Part shown: piece by piece, positions 1-6,147 of the stretch | Position numbering within the stretch: position 1 is the first letter of the stretch | How the letters are laid out: each line of letters opens with the position of its first letter | Assembly (NCBI GenBank): GCA_964575235.1 | Contig: CAZNQG010000114.1 | Location: 1 to 10,833 of the forward strand | DNA: 10,833 bases | Source of the DNA: SM23-62 sp964575235 | GTDB taxonomy: Bacteria > Bacteroidota > Bacteroidia > Bacteroidales > SM23-62 | Direction of reading: 5' to 3' | Notes under the pieces: model-generated | Database searches by the model: none | What the model saw: only the letters and a program-made list of their open reading frames with translations | What the model was told of the DNA's origin: nothing | Position numbers and translations under genes: made by a program

Positions 1-87
1 GAATTAAACACATACGGTATCATGAACGCATCCGTTGTCGTATTCCTGGAGAGTTCGCTTGATATTCTTCAAACCAGTGCAAATTAA
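1..87 (+). CDS. rplD: Large-subunit ribosomal protein L4 (uL4), C-terminal end only
   Basis: The window opens inside a reading frame that gives 28 residues (ELNTYGIMNASVVVFLESSL, then DILQTSAN) and a TAA stop. The pattern 'N-T-Y-x-I-M-N-A ... V-V-F-x-E-S-S-L' looks like the C-terminus of Bacteroidota L4, where the final strand and helix of the globular domain lie. L4 binds 23S rRNA and lines the exit tunnel with an internal loop that is not visible here. Its place directly before rplW matches the S10-operon order (rpsJ-rplC-rplD-rplW). The start and most of the protein lie upstream of the window, so the identification rests on this short tail and on position. Confidence 0.85.
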   Translation, partial: ELNTYGIMNASVVVFLESSLDILQTSAN

Positions 88-98
88 ATCGAGAGGAA

Positions 99-389
99 AT
101 GGATATTTTATTGAAGCCCATCGTAACGGAAAAGATGACCAACATTGGCGAGGAGATGAATCGTTATGGATTCCTGGTTCGCAGGAATGCCAATAAGATT
201 CAAATCAAGCAGGCCGTAGAGAAAATGTACGGGGTTACCGTAGAGTCCGTCAACACCATGCGTTACGGAGGCAAAATGAAGTCACGGTATACAAAGTCCG
301 GTATCATTACCGGAAAAACAAAGTCTTACAAGAAAGCGATCATAACCCTTGCAGAGGGCGAAACCATCGATTTCTACAGCAATATTTAA
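99..389 (+). CDS. rplW: Large-subunit ribosomal protein L23 (uL23)
   Basis: The 96-residue product opens with MDILLKPIVTEKM, the usual L23 start (the 'x-P-x-x-T-E-K' motif at about residues 6-12). It continues with the Y-x-F-x-V core and the 'A-V-E-x-x-Y-G-V-x-V' helix-strand at about residues 39-49. A basic loop follows (about 58-79) before the final strand. Length is close to the family norm of about 95-100. L23 sits at the peptide exit of the 50S subunit and is the docking site for trigger factor and the signal recognition particle. The ATG lies 11 bases after the rplD stop. A GAGAGG stretch is only two bases before it, too close to be a standard Shine-Dalgarno site. The rplB start follows four bases after its stop. 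Confidence 0.97.
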   Translation: MDILLKPIVTEKMTNIGEEMNRYGFLVRRNANKIQIKQAVEKMYGVTVESVNTMRYGGKMKSRYTKSGIITGKTKSYKKAIITLAEGETIDFYSNI

Positions 390-393
390 AGCA

Positions 394-1221
394 ATGGCGG
401 TACGTAAGTTTAAACCTGTAACACCAGGGCAGAGACAGAAAGTGATCAGTACCTTTGAGGAGATCTCACGGACCAGTCCGGAAAAATCGCTGATCAAGCC
501 GGGAAAAAGATCCGGCGGCAGGAATAACAGCGGCAAAATGACCGTACGCTACCTGGGGGGCGGACACAAGAGGAGATACCGCCTGATTGATTTCAAGCGC
601 GACAAGGATGGAATACCGGCCACGGTCAAGAGCATCGAATACGATCCCAACCGTTCCGCCAGGATTGCCCTGGTGGTTTATGAAGACGGAGAGAGGCGGT
701 ACATCATCGCCCCGAACGGCTTGAAGGTAGGACAGACCATCCTTTCGGGCAGCAATGCCTCTCCCGACGTTGGAAACGCCCTGACGCTCGGAGACCTGCC
801 ATTGGGTACCATTGTCCACAATATTGAACTCCATCCCGGGCAGGGTGCCGCACTGGCAAGGAGTGCCGGGTCTTACGCACAGCTTACTTCCAGGGATGGC
901 AAGTATGCCATCATCAAGCTGCCTTCGGGCGAATCGAGGATGGTCCTGACGACCTGCAAGGCTACGGTGGGAACGGTATCCAATCCGGACCATGACCTGG
1001 AAAAATCGGGCAAGGCAGGCAGGAATCGCTGGCTGGGCCGCAGGCCGAGGACGCGTGGCGTTGCCATGAATCCCGTCGACCATCCTATGGGAGGCGGAGA
1101 AGGACGTGCTTCCGGCGGTCATCCGAGGTCCCGCACCGGGATGCTGGCCAAGGGGTATAAAACACGGTCGAAGAAGAAACATACCAACAAATACATTGTT
1201 GAAAGAAGAAAGACGAAGTAA
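394..1221 (+). CDS. rplB: Large-subunit ribosomal protein L2 (uL2)
   Basis: The 275-residue protein starts MAVRKFKPVTPGQRQ, the family N-terminus ('K-P-x-T-P-G-x-R'). That fixes the ATG at 394 and rules out the in-frame ATG at 349, which lies inside rplW. The core 'R-x-L-G-G-G-H-K-R-R-Y-R-x-I-D-F' begins near residue 53. The C-terminal RNA-binding motif NPVDHPMGGGEGR carries His230, equivalent to E. coli His229 in mature numbering, a residue tied to peptidyl-transferase activity. The second His of the E. coli 'DHPH' is Met here, which I recall as common in Bacteroidota. L2 binds 23S rRNA, is needed for subunit joining and is among the most conserved 50S proteins. The C-terminal tail is strongly basic. 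Confidence 0.99.
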   Translation: MAVRKFKPVTPGQRQKVISTFEEISRTSPEKSLIKPGKRSGGRNNSGKMTVRYLGGGHKRRYRLIDFKRDKDGIPATVKSIEYDPNRSARIALVVYEDGERRYIIAPNGLKVGQTILSGSNASPDVGNALTLGDLPLGTIVHNIELHPGQGAALARSAGSYAQLTSRDGKYAIIKLPSGESRMVLTTCKATVGTVSNPDHDLEKSGKAGRNRWLGRRPRTRGVAMNPVDHPMGGGEGRASGGHPRSRTGMLAKGYKTRSKKKHTNKYIVERRKTK

Positions 1222-1233
1222 ATCTGATACAGC

Positions 1234-1500
1234 ATGAGCCGTTCATTAAAAAAAGGACCTTTTATTGATTTCAAGCTGGAAAAGCGGGTAATCGAAATGA
1301 ATGATTCGGGGAAGAAATCCGTTATCAAGACCTGGTCAAGAAGATCCGTGATATCACCCGATTTTGTCGGTCATACCATTGCCGTTCACAACGGGAATAA
1401 ATTCATCCCGGTATACATCACGGAGAACATGGTTGGACATAAACTGGGAGAATTCGCACCCACACGGATCTTCAGGGGACATGGAGGCAAGGCCCGTTAA
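1234..1500 (+). CDS. rpsS: Small-subunit ribosomal protein S19 (uS19)
   Basis: The 88-residue product begins MSRSLKKGPFID, the standard S19 start. It contains 'I-K-T-W-S-R-R-S-x-I-x-P' (about residues 30-41) and 'H-K-L-G-E-F-A-P-T-R-x-F-x-G-H' near 69-83, both family signatures. S19 forms a complex with S13 in the head of the 30S subunit and contacts the tRNA and subunit bridge region. The gene lies 12 bases after rplB, and the short spacer has no Shine-Dalgarno-like motif. The 28-base spacer to rplV is A-rich and includes an AGGAG at 1503-1507, too far from the rplV start to act as its ribosome-binding site. Confidence 0.98.
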   Translation: MSRSLKKGPFIDFKLEKRVIEMNDSGKKSVIKTWSRRSVISPDFVGHTIAVHNGNKFIPVYITENMVGHKLGEFAPTRIFRGHGGKAR

Positions 1501-1528
1501 TCAGGAGTAAGAAAAAAACGATAAGACC

Positions 1529-1936
1529 ATGGGAGTCAGAAAAAGAAACCGAGCGAATCAGATAAAGGAAGAAAGGAAAAACAGTTACTACGCCGTCCTT
1601 AAGAACTGTCCCACCTCCCCCAGGAAAATGAGGTTGGTGGCCGACATGGTCAGGGGTGAAGAAGTCAACAGTGCCCTGGATATCCTGAAGTTCAGTCAGA
1701 AAGAAGCATCGCAAAAGCTGGAAAAGCTGATCCTTTCCGCAATTTCGAACTGGCAGGTGAAGAACGAAGGCGTCCGGATCGAGGACAGCCATCTGTATAT
1801 CCGTGAAATCTATGTAGACAGCGCAAGGGTGCTGAAAAGGCTTCAGACAGCGCCTCAGGGCAGGGCCTACCGCATCCGCAAAAGATCCAACCATGTGACG
1901 GTGGTACTGGACAGTGTAAATCAAAACGAATCATAA
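1529..1936 (+). CDS. rplV: Large-subunit ribosomal protein L22 (uL22) with basic N-terminal extension
   Basis: The 135-residue product has the L22 core: 'P-T-S-P-R-K-M-R-L-V-A-D-M-V-R-G' at about residues 28-43, 'A-L-D-I-L-K-F' near 49-55, and the C-terminal hairpin region with 'R-A-Y-R-I-R-K-R-S-N-H-V-T-V-V-L' from about 112. The long hairpin of L22 reaches into the exit tunnel, where macrolide-resistance changes arise in other bacteria. Compared with the about 110-residue E. coli protein, there are about 17 extra Lys/Arg-rich residues at the N-terminus. As I recall, Bacteroides L22 has a similar extension, so I read it as lineage-typical. The ATG at 1529 (MGVRKRNRAN) is the best start. Confidence 0.97.
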   Translation: MGVRKRNRANQIKEERKNSYYAVLKNCPTSPRKMRLVADMVRGEEVNSALDILKFSQKEASQKLEKLILSAISNWQVKNEGVRIEDSHLYIREIYVDSARVLKRLQTAPQGRAYRIRKRSNHVTVVLDSVNQNES

Positions 1937-1944
1937 AAGCATAC

Positions 1945-2649
1945 ATGGGACAAAAAGCAAATCCGATAGCAAATCGCCTGGGAATCATCAAGGGATGGGA
2001 TTCTAACTGGTACGGGGGCAACGACTACTCCACCAAGCTGGTGGAAGACAATAAGATCCGTGAATACCTGAACGCCAGACTGGCCAAGGCCAGCATCTCG
2101 AAAATCATCATTGAGCGGACCTTGAAGCTCATCACCGTTACGGTCAACACGGCAAGGCCGGGGATCATCATCGGGAAGGGTGGACAGGAGGTCGACAAGC
2201 TGAAGGAAGAACTCAAGAAAATCACCAGAAAAGAGGTTCAGATCAATATTTACGAAGTAAAAAGGCCTGAACTGGATGCCACGATCGTTGCCAATAATAT
2301 TGCCCGGCAGGTGGAGGGTAAAATATCCTTCAGGAGGGCCATCAAAATGGCCATTGCCTCCACCATGAGAATGGGTGCCGAGGGGATCAAGGTGCTGATC
2401 AGCGGAAGGCTGGGAGGGGCGGAAATGGCGCGTACCGAGCTCTACAAGGAAGGGCGCATTCCCCTGCATACCCTGAGGGCCGACATCGATTATGCCATGT
2501 GCGAGGCACGTACCAAGGTCGGAGTGATCGGGATCAAAGTCTGGATCTGCAACGGTGAAGTGTACGGGAAGCGCGATCTTTCCCCCAACATAGGGGTCAA
2601 GAGTGCCAAGCCCAAATCAGGCGGTTTCAAGAGCAAAAGAAGGAAGTAA
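1945..2649 (+). CDS. rpsC: Small-subunit ribosomal protein S3 (uS3)
   Basis: The 234-residue product starts MGQKANPIANRLGI, the S3 signature N-terminus ('G-Q-K-x-x-P-x-x-x-R-L-G'). A type II KH RNA-binding domain carries the GxxG loop as GKGG at residues 77-80. The C-terminal domain contains 'E-G-I-K-V-L-I-S-G-R-L-G-G-A-E-M-A-R' and 'Y-K-E-G-R-I-P-L-H-T-L-R-A-D-I-D-Y', both near-universal. S3 lies at the mRNA entry channel of the 30S subunit and contributes to mRNA unwinding with S4 and S5. The last 15-20 residues are a Lys/Ser-rich tail. The gene follows rplV by 8 bases. Confidence 0.99.
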   Translation: MGQKANPIANRLGIIKGWDSNWYGGNDYSTKLVEDNKIREYLNARLAKASISKIIIERTLKLITVTVNTARPGIIIGKGGQEVDKLKEELKKITRKEVQINIYEVKRPELDATIVANNIARQVEGKISFRRAIKMAIASTMRMGAEGIKVLISGRLGGAEMARTELYKEGRIPLHTLRADIDYAMCEARTKVGVIGIKVWICNGEVYGKRDLSPNIGVKSAKPKSGGFKSKRRK

Positions 2650-2671
2650 AGAACGATAAACTCATCATAGG

Positions 2672-3100
2672 ATGTTACAGCCGAAAAAAACCAAATACAG
2701 GAGAAGGCAGAAAGGCCGGATGAAGGGCAATTCTCAGCGGGGAAACCAGCTTGCATTCGGGTCCTTCGGGATCAAAGCAATGGAATCCAGCTGGATAACT
2801 GGCCGGCAAATCGAAGCCGCCAGGCAGGCCGTTACCAGGCACATGAAGAGGGAAGGGCAGTTGTGGATCCGCATTTTCCCGGACAAGCCCATTACCAAGA
2901 AGCCTGCTGAGGTAAGGATGGGTAAGGGGAAAGGGGCCCCCGAAGGATTCGTCGCACCGGTTACGCCGGGACGGATCATTATAGAGATTGAAGGCGTTCC
3001 CTTTGAAGTCGCAAAGGAAGCCCTCAGGCTGGGTGCCCAGAAACTCCCGATCCCGACCAAGTTTATGGTCAGGAACGATTACCATGAGCACATAAACTAA
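2672..3100 (+). CDS. rplP: Large-subunit ribosomal protein L16 (uL16)
   Basis: The 142-residue protein begins MLQPKKTKYRRRQKGRMKG, matching the L16 start ('M-L-x-P-K-x-x-K-x-R'). It has 'G-x-x-G-I-K-A-M-E-x-x-W-I-T-x-R-Q-I-E-A-A-R' from about residue 30, and 'F-P-D-K-P-I-T-K-K-P-A-E-V-R-M-G-K-G-K-G' at about 69-88. Arg82, in the 'VRMGKGKG' stretch, corresponds to the Arg that the oxygenase YcfD hydroxylates in E. coli. Whether it is modified here cannot be seen. L16 sits near the A-site and peptidyl-transferase centre and is assembled late. The start is 22 bases after rpsC. Confidence 0.99.
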   Translation: MLQPKKTKYRRRQKGRMKGNSQRGNQLAFGSFGIKAMESSWITGRQIEAARQAVTRHMKREGQLWIRIFPDKPITKKPAEVRMGKGKGAPEGFVAPVTPGRIIIEIEGVPFEVAKEALRLGAQKLPIPTKFMVRNDYHEHIN

Positions 3101-3116
3101 AGTTAATAATACCATC

Positions 3117-3332
3117 GTGAAGTATTCAGAGATAATTGAATTGACGGATAAGGAATTGCAGGAGCGCCTGGATAACGAAAAGGACTACCTGGCCAGGCTG
3201 AAACTGAATCATGCTATATCCCCACTGGATAATCCCAACAAGATAGTCGAGTCCAGGCGGAATATTGCCAGGATGATGACCGAATTGAGCCGCAGGCTCA
3301 GGCAGCCCAAAACCGAGTCCGAAAAAAGTTAG
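3117..3332 (+). CDS. rpmC: Large-subunit ribosomal protein L29 (uL29), GTG start
   Basis: The 71-residue product reads MKYSEIIELTDKELQERLDN and then a helix with 'L-x-R-L-K-L-N-H-A-I-S-P-L-D-N-P-x-K-I', followed by a second helix with 'R-R-N-I-A-R-M-M-T-E-L'. This two-helix hairpin and length are typical of L29, which packs against L23 at the tunnel exit. Translation must start at GTG 3117: this codon gives the expected 'M-K-x-x-E-I' opening, no in-frame ATG lies close upstream, and the first internal ATG codons are deep in the second helix. The leader (AGTTAATAATACCATC) has no Shine-Dalgarno motif. The C-terminal tail is polar and variable. Confidence 0.96.
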   Translation: MKYSEIIELTDKELQERLDNEKDYLARLKLNHAISPLDNPNKIVESRRNIARMMTELSRRLRQPKTESEKS

Positions 3333-3338
3333 ATCGCA

Positions 3339-3596
3339 ATGGAAGTAAGAAAAATGAGAAGAGAACGCACCGGCGTGGTTGTCAGCAATAAGATGGATAA
3401 GTCCATCGTGGTTGCCGTCAAACGAAAAGTAAAACATCCCATATACGGCAAATTCGTGAACAAGACAACCCGTTTTGTTGCCCATGACCAGGAAAATTCC
3501 TGCAATATAGGGGATACCGTCAGGATTGGTGAAACCCGGCCGCTGAGCAAGACCAAGAACTGGAGATTAATTGAAATCGTTGAAAGAGCCAAGTAA
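3339..3596 (+). CDS. rpsQ: Small-subunit ribosomal protein S17 (uS17)
   Basis: The 85-residue product shows the S17 OB-fold pattern: 'R-R-E-R-T-G-V-V-V-S-N-K-M-D-K-S-I-V-V-A-V' at about residues 7-27, 'H-P-x-Y-G-K-F-V' near 34-41, and 'G-D-T-V-R-I-G-E-T-R-P-L-S-K-T-K-x-W' near 58-75. S17 is a primary 16S rRNA-binding protein of the 30S body. ATG 3339 is six bases after the rpmC stop. An alternative in-frame ATG five codons downstream (MRRERTG) would also fit, but the longer start keeps the usual 'M-E-x-R' opening. In the E. coli arrangement this is the last S10-operon gene. Here only two bases separate it from rplN, so read-through into the spc genes is likely. Confidence 0.97.
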   Translation: MEVRKMRRERTGVVVSNKMDKSIVVAVKRKVKHPIYGKFVNKTTRFVAHDQENSCNIGDTVRIGETRPLSKTKNWRLIEIVERAK

Positions 3597-3598
3597 CC

Positions 3599-3964
3599 AT
3601 GATACAACAAGAAAGCAAATGTGCTGTAGCCGATAACAGCGGCGCCAAAGAGGTCCTGTGCATTCGCGTTCTGGGGGGGACCCGCAAACGCTACGCTTCC
3701 ATAGGGGACAAAGTGGTGGTGACCGTTAAAAGTGCACTCCCGTCAAGCGACGTGAAGAAGGGAACCGTTTCCAAGGCCGTCGTGGTCCGCACCAAGAAGG
3801 AGGTCCGCAGGCCGGATGGCAGCTATATTCGTTTTGACGATAATGCCGTGGTCCTGTTGAACAACCTGGACGAGATCCGCGGCACCCGTATCTTCGGACC
3901 CGTCGCACGTGAGCTGAGGGATAAGTACATGAAGATCGTATCCCTGGCTCCCGAAGTACTGTAA
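3599..3964 (+). CDS. rplN: Large-subunit ribosomal protein L14 (uL14)
   Basis: The 121-residue protein starts MIQQESKCAVADNSGAKEVL, the canonical L14 opening ('M-I-Q-x-x-S-x-x-x-V-A-D-N-S-G-A'). It carries 'G-D-K-V-V-V-T-V-K' at about residues 36-44 and ends 'R-G-T-R-I-F-G-P-V-A-R-E-L-R' near 94-107. L14 lies at the subunit interface of the 50S, forms intersubunit bridges with 16S rRNA and is the target of the silencing factor RsfS. Length matches the family (about 122). Its position two bases after rpsQ, with no visible promoter or terminator, suggests one transcript across the usual S10/spc boundary. Confidence 0.99.
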   Translation: MIQQESKCAVADNSGAKEVLCIRVLGGTRKRYASIGDKVVVTVKSALPSSDVKKGTVSKAVVVRTKKEVRRPDGSYIRFDDNAVVLLNNLDEIRGTRIFGPVARELRDKYMKIVSLAPEVL

Positions 3965-3980
3965 TCCTTATAATGCAGAG

Positions 3981-4307
3981 ATGATGAAAAAGAAGATGCA
4001 TATCAAGCGCGGAGACACTGTTTACGTGAACTGCGGAGAATACAAGGGACAGCAGGGCCGTGTCCTCGAAGTACTGGTTAAAACCAACAAGGCCATCGTC
4101 GAAGGCATTAACATGGTGTCAAAGCATACGAAACCGAATGCGCAGTATCCCCAGGGAGGTATCATCAAGCAAGAGGCGCCCATACACATTTCAAACCTGA
4201 TGCTGATTGACGGCTCGAGCGGCGAATCGACCCGCATCGGCCGGAAGCTCGACGACCGGGGCAAACTGGTAAGATATTCTAAGAAATCTGCAGAGGAGAT
4301 TAAATAA
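3981..4307 (+). CDS. rplX: Large-subunit ribosomal protein L24 (uL24)
   Basis: The 108-residue product has an N-terminal KOW motif ('H-I-K-R-G-D-T-V-Y-V-N-C-G-E-Y-K-G-Q-Q-G-R-V-L-E-V') at about residues 7-31. It continues with 'I-V-E-G-I-N-M-V-S-K-H-T-K-P' and 'Q-G-G-I-I-K-Q-E-A-P-I-H-I-S-N-L-M-L', all typical of L24. L24 initiates 50S assembly by binding the 5' end of 23S rRNA. The start is ambiguous because ATG occurs twice in tandem (3981 and 3984), with a third in-frame ATG at 3996 just before HIKRGD. I give the first. The stop codon shares its last A with the rplE ATG (TAATG), so the two are likely translationally coupled. Confidence 0.97.
   Translation: MMKKKMHIKRGDTVYVNCGEYKGQQGRVLEVLVKTNKAIVEGINMVSKHTKPNAQYPQGGIIKQEAPIHISNLMLIDGSSGESTRIGRKLDDRGKLVRYSKKSAEEIK
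4292..4298 (+). promoter_or_regulatory. Shine-Dalgarno-like site before rplE
   Basis: AGAGGAG ends eight bases before the rplE ATG at 4307, good spacing and strong complementarity to the 16S 3' end. It lies inside the last codons of rplX, encoding Glu-Glu, so it may be a by-product of the protein sequence. It is notable because most starts here lack such a motif, but function is unproven. Confidence 0.4.
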
Positions 4308-4855
4308 TGGATTACGTACCGACGCTTAAGCGAAAATATAACGAAGAGATCATTCCTGCAATGATGAAGGACTTCGGTTACAAGTCCGTCATGCAGGTAC
4401 CGAGGATCGAGAAGATCGTCCTGAACCAGGGTGTGGGACAAGCCGTTGCCGACAAGAAACTGGTTGACACAGCACAGGAGGAACTCAGCCTGATCGCCGG
4501 GCAGCATGCCGTTCAGACCCTTTCAAAGAAGGATATCTCCAACTTTAAGCTCAGGAGGAAGATGCCGATCGGTACGAGGGTAACCCTGAGGCGGGACAGG
4601 ATGTATGAGTTCCTTGAAAGGCTCATCAACGTTGCACTTCCCAGGATTCGGGATTTCAAGGGTGTAAGCACCAAGATGGATGGCCGGGGCAATTTCACCA
4701 TGGGCATCTCCGAACAGATCATCTTCTCCGAGATCGACATTGACAAGATCAACAAGATCCTGGGACTCGAGGTCACATTTGTAACAACGGCCAGGACCGA
4801 CGAGGAATGCCTGGCATTGCTTAAAGAATTTGGAATACCGTTTAAAAAACAATAG
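4307..4855 (+). CDS. rplE: Large-subunit ribosomal protein L5 (uL5)
   Basis: The 182-residue product has the L5 pattern. It shows 'V-P-R-I-E-K-I-V-L-N-Q-G-V-G' (about residues 31-44) and 'K-K-D-I-S-N-F-K-L-R-R-K-M-P-I-G-T-R-V-T-L-R-R-D-R-M-Y-E-F-L-E-R-L' (about 72-104). It also has 'R-D-F-K-G-V-S-x-K-x-D-G-R-G-N-F-x-M-G-I-x-E-Q-I-I-F-x-E-I' (about 114-144). L5 binds 5S rRNA with L18 in the central protuberance and contacts P-site tRNA. The ATG overlaps the rplX stop by one base, and an AGAGGAG sits at good spacing upstream. Length is near the usual 179. In E. coli the S8 repressor site lies at this start; I cannot show such a structure here. Confidence 0.99.
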   Translation: MDYVPTLKRKYNEEIIPAMMKDFGYKSVMQVPRIEKIVLNQGVGQAVADKKLVDTAQEELSLIAGQHAVQTLSKKDISNFKLRRKMPIGTRVTLRRDRMYEFLERLINVALPRIRDFKGVSTKMDGRGNFTMGISEQIIFSEIDIDKINKILGLEVTFVTTARTDEECLALLKEFGIPFKKQ

Positions 4856-4861
4856 AATCGA

Positions 4862-5131
4862 ATGGCAAAAGAATCAATGAAAGCCCGCGAAATCAAGCGG
4901 AAAAAACTGGTGGACAGGTACGCTGCCAAAAGGGCGCAGCTGAAAGCGGAGGGGGATTATGTGGGACTTAGCCGGCTGCCCAGGAACTCAAATCCCATCC
5001 GCCTGCATAATCGCTGCAAACTTACCGGTAGGCCGAAAGGCTATATCCGGCAGTTCGGGATATCCAGGATCACATTCCGCGAAATGGCCTCTGCAGGCCT
5101 GATCCCGGGTGTGAAGAAGGCCAGCTGGTAG
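4862..5131 (+). CDS. rpsN: Small-subunit ribosomal protein S14 (uS14), zinc-free long form
   Basis: The 89-residue protein begins MAKESMKAREIKRKKLV and ends in 'G-I-S-R-I-x-F-R-E-M-A-x-x-G-x-I-P-G-V-K-K-A-S-W', the S14 C-terminus. The short zinc-binding form is about 61 residues with two CxxC pairs. This one is the long form and has a single Cys (C52, in 'N-R-C-K-L-T-G-R-P-K-G-Y'), so it cannot form the zinc ribbon. S14 sits in the 30S head near S3, S10 and S19. The gene starts six bases after rplE and is followed by a 29-base AT-rich spacer. Confidence 0.98.
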   Translation: MAKESMKAREIKRKKLVDRYAAKRAQLKAEGDYVGLSRLPRNSNPIRLHNRCKLTGRPKGYIRQFGISRITFREMASAGLIPGVKKASW

Positions 5132-5160
5132 GCCATAAAACACATTAAACAGAATTAGAA

Positions 5161-5556
5161 ATGACGGATCCTATTGCAGATTATTTGACAAGAGTCAGAA
5201 ACGCCATCATGGCTAAACACGAGGTCGTCGAGATCCCCGGATCGAACATCAAAAAGGAGATCACCAAGATCCTGTACGATAAGGGATATATCCTTGGATA
5301 CCGTTTTGAGGATGACAACAAGCAGGGTACGATCAGGATTGCACTGAAATACCATCCCGAAACCAAGGTTTCAGCGATAAAATCCCTCGAACGGGAAAGC
5401 ACGCCCGGGCTTCGCAAATATACCAACGCCAGAAAACTGCCCAGGGTTCTTAACGGTCTTGGAGTGGCCATTATATCCACTTCACAGGGAGTAATGACCG
5501 ACAAGGAAGCCCGGAAAATGAACGTCGGGGGCGAGGTCCTTTGTTTTGTATATTAA
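5161..5556 (+). CDS. rpsH: Small-subunit ribosomal protein S8 (uS8)
   Basis: The 131-residue product starts MTDPIADYLTRVRNAIMAKH, the S8 signature opening. The C-terminal domain carries 'R-K-L-P-R-V-L-N-G-L-G-V-A-I-I-S-T-S-Q-G-V-M-T-D-K-E-A-R' at about residues 91-118, including the S-T-S-x-G-x-M-T RNA-binding segment, and ends 'G-G-E-V-L-C-F-V-Y'. S8 binds 16S rRNA helix 21 in the 30S platform. In E. coli it also represses its own operon, which is known for the family but not tested here. The leader before the ATG (ACATTAAACAGAATTAGAA) is A-rich with no Shine-Dalgarno motif, the common style in this window. Confidence 0.99.
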   Translation: MTDPIADYLTRVRNAIMAKHEVVEIPGSNIKKEITKILYDKGYILGYRFEDDNKQGTIRIALKYHPETKVSAIKSLERESTPGLRKYTNARKLPRVLNGLGVAIISTSQGVMTDKEARKMNVGGEVLCFVY

Positions 5557-5559
5557 ATC

Positions 5560-5566
5560 AGGAGAG
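5560..5566 (+). promoter_or_regulatory. Shine-Dalgarno-like site before rplF
   Basis: AGGAGAG lies between rpsH and rplF, its last base six bases before the rplF ATG at 5573 (eight after the AGGAG core). It is outside any coding frame, so unlike the rplE case it is not imposed by protein sequence. It also supports 5573 as the start of L6. Function is inferred from the motif and spacing only. Confidence 0.55.
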
Positions 5567-5572
5567 AATAAC

Positions 5573-6127
5573 ATGTCGAGAATTGGTAATTTACCGATCG
5601 AAATACCGGAGGGTGTAAGCGTAAACATCGATAAGGATAATCTGGTCAGCGTTAAAGGCCCGCTGGGAGAACTCTCCCAGAAGGTTCACCCGAACATCAA
5701 GGTGAGCACGGAAGGCAGCCGGGTCATCCTTACCAGGCCGAGCGAAAGCAAGGAACACAAATCCATGCACGGGCTCTACCGCGCCCTCATCAACAACATG
5801 GTCATCGGTGTTTCGCAGGGATATGAGATAAAGCAGGAATTCGTGGGTGTTGGATACAGGGCGGAAGCCAAGGGCCAGCGGCTCGAAATGAGCCTCGGAT
5901 ATTCCCATGATATCATCATAGAGCTTCCTCCGGAAGTGAAGGTTGAATCCTTTACAGAGAGAAGGTCCAATCCGATCGTGACCCTCCGCAGTGCCGACAA
6001 GCAGCTTCTTGGGCATATCGCCGCCAAGATACGCTCACTCAGGCCGCCCGAACCATACAAGGGAAAGGGGATTCGCTTCGTGGGCGAACAACTGCGCCGC
6101 AAGGCCGGCAAGGCAGCGAGTGTATAA
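5573..6127 (+). CDS. rplF: Large-subunit ribosomal protein L6 (uL6)
   Basis: The 184-residue product starts MSRIGNLPIEIPEGV, the family opening ('M-S-R-I-G-x-x-P-I-x-I-P'). The in-frame ATG at 5546 is rejected because it falls inside rpsH. Two repeated L6 domains are visible: the first has 'V-K-G-P-L-G-E-L-S' near residues 28-36. The second has 'V-G-V-G-Y-R-A' near 91-97 and the C-terminal 'P-E-P-Y-K-G-K-G-I-R-F' motif near 160-170. L6 lies near the sarcin-ricin loop and GTPase-associated region of the 50S. Length is slightly above the E. coli 177. It is one of only two starts in the window with a well-placed Shine-Dalgarno-like motif. Confidence 0.99.
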   Translation: MSRIGNLPIEIPEGVSVNIDKDNLVSVKGPLGELSQKVHPNIKVSTEGSRVILTRPSESKEHKSMHGLYRALINNMVIGVSQGYEIKQEFVGVGYRAEAKGQRLEMSLGYSHDIIIELPPEVKVESFTERRSNPIVTLRSADKQLLGHIAAKIRSLRPPEPYKGKGIRFVGEQLRRKAGKAASV

Positions 6128-6147
6128 ACCGATAACAATGTTTTGAG

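Noticed and set aside
450..457. TACCTTTG inside rplB, matching TAnnTTTG
   Set aside because: It is within conserved coding sequence with no -33 element at suitable spacing. A degenerate eight-base motif is expected by chance in about 10 kb.
466..1182. A 238-codon open frame on the minus strand opposite rplB
   Set aside because: It lies opposite L2 and its translation has no recognisable domain. It is a by-product of the codon use of a conserved gene.
1503..1507. AGGAG in the rpsS-rplV spacer
   Set aside because: It ends 21 bases before the rplV ATG, too far for ribosome binding, and no other start codon follows at usable spacing.
1921..2469. A 182-codon open frame on the minus strand opposite rpsC
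   Set aside because: It is a shadow of S3, with no domain and no room for a promoter in a tightly packed + strand operon.
3969..3974. TATAAT in the rplN-rplX gap, resembling a sigma-70 -10 box
   Set aside because: The gap is 16 bases, no -35 partner was seen, and the Bacteroidota primary sigma factor uses a different consensus (TAnnTTTG). AT-rich spacers give such matches by chance.
3973..3984. Tiny out-of-frame ATG-CAG-AGA-TGA overlapping the rplX tandem ATGs
   Set aside because: A three-codon upstream frame could in principle affect rplX initiation, but it has no ribosome-binding signal and is easily explained by chance.
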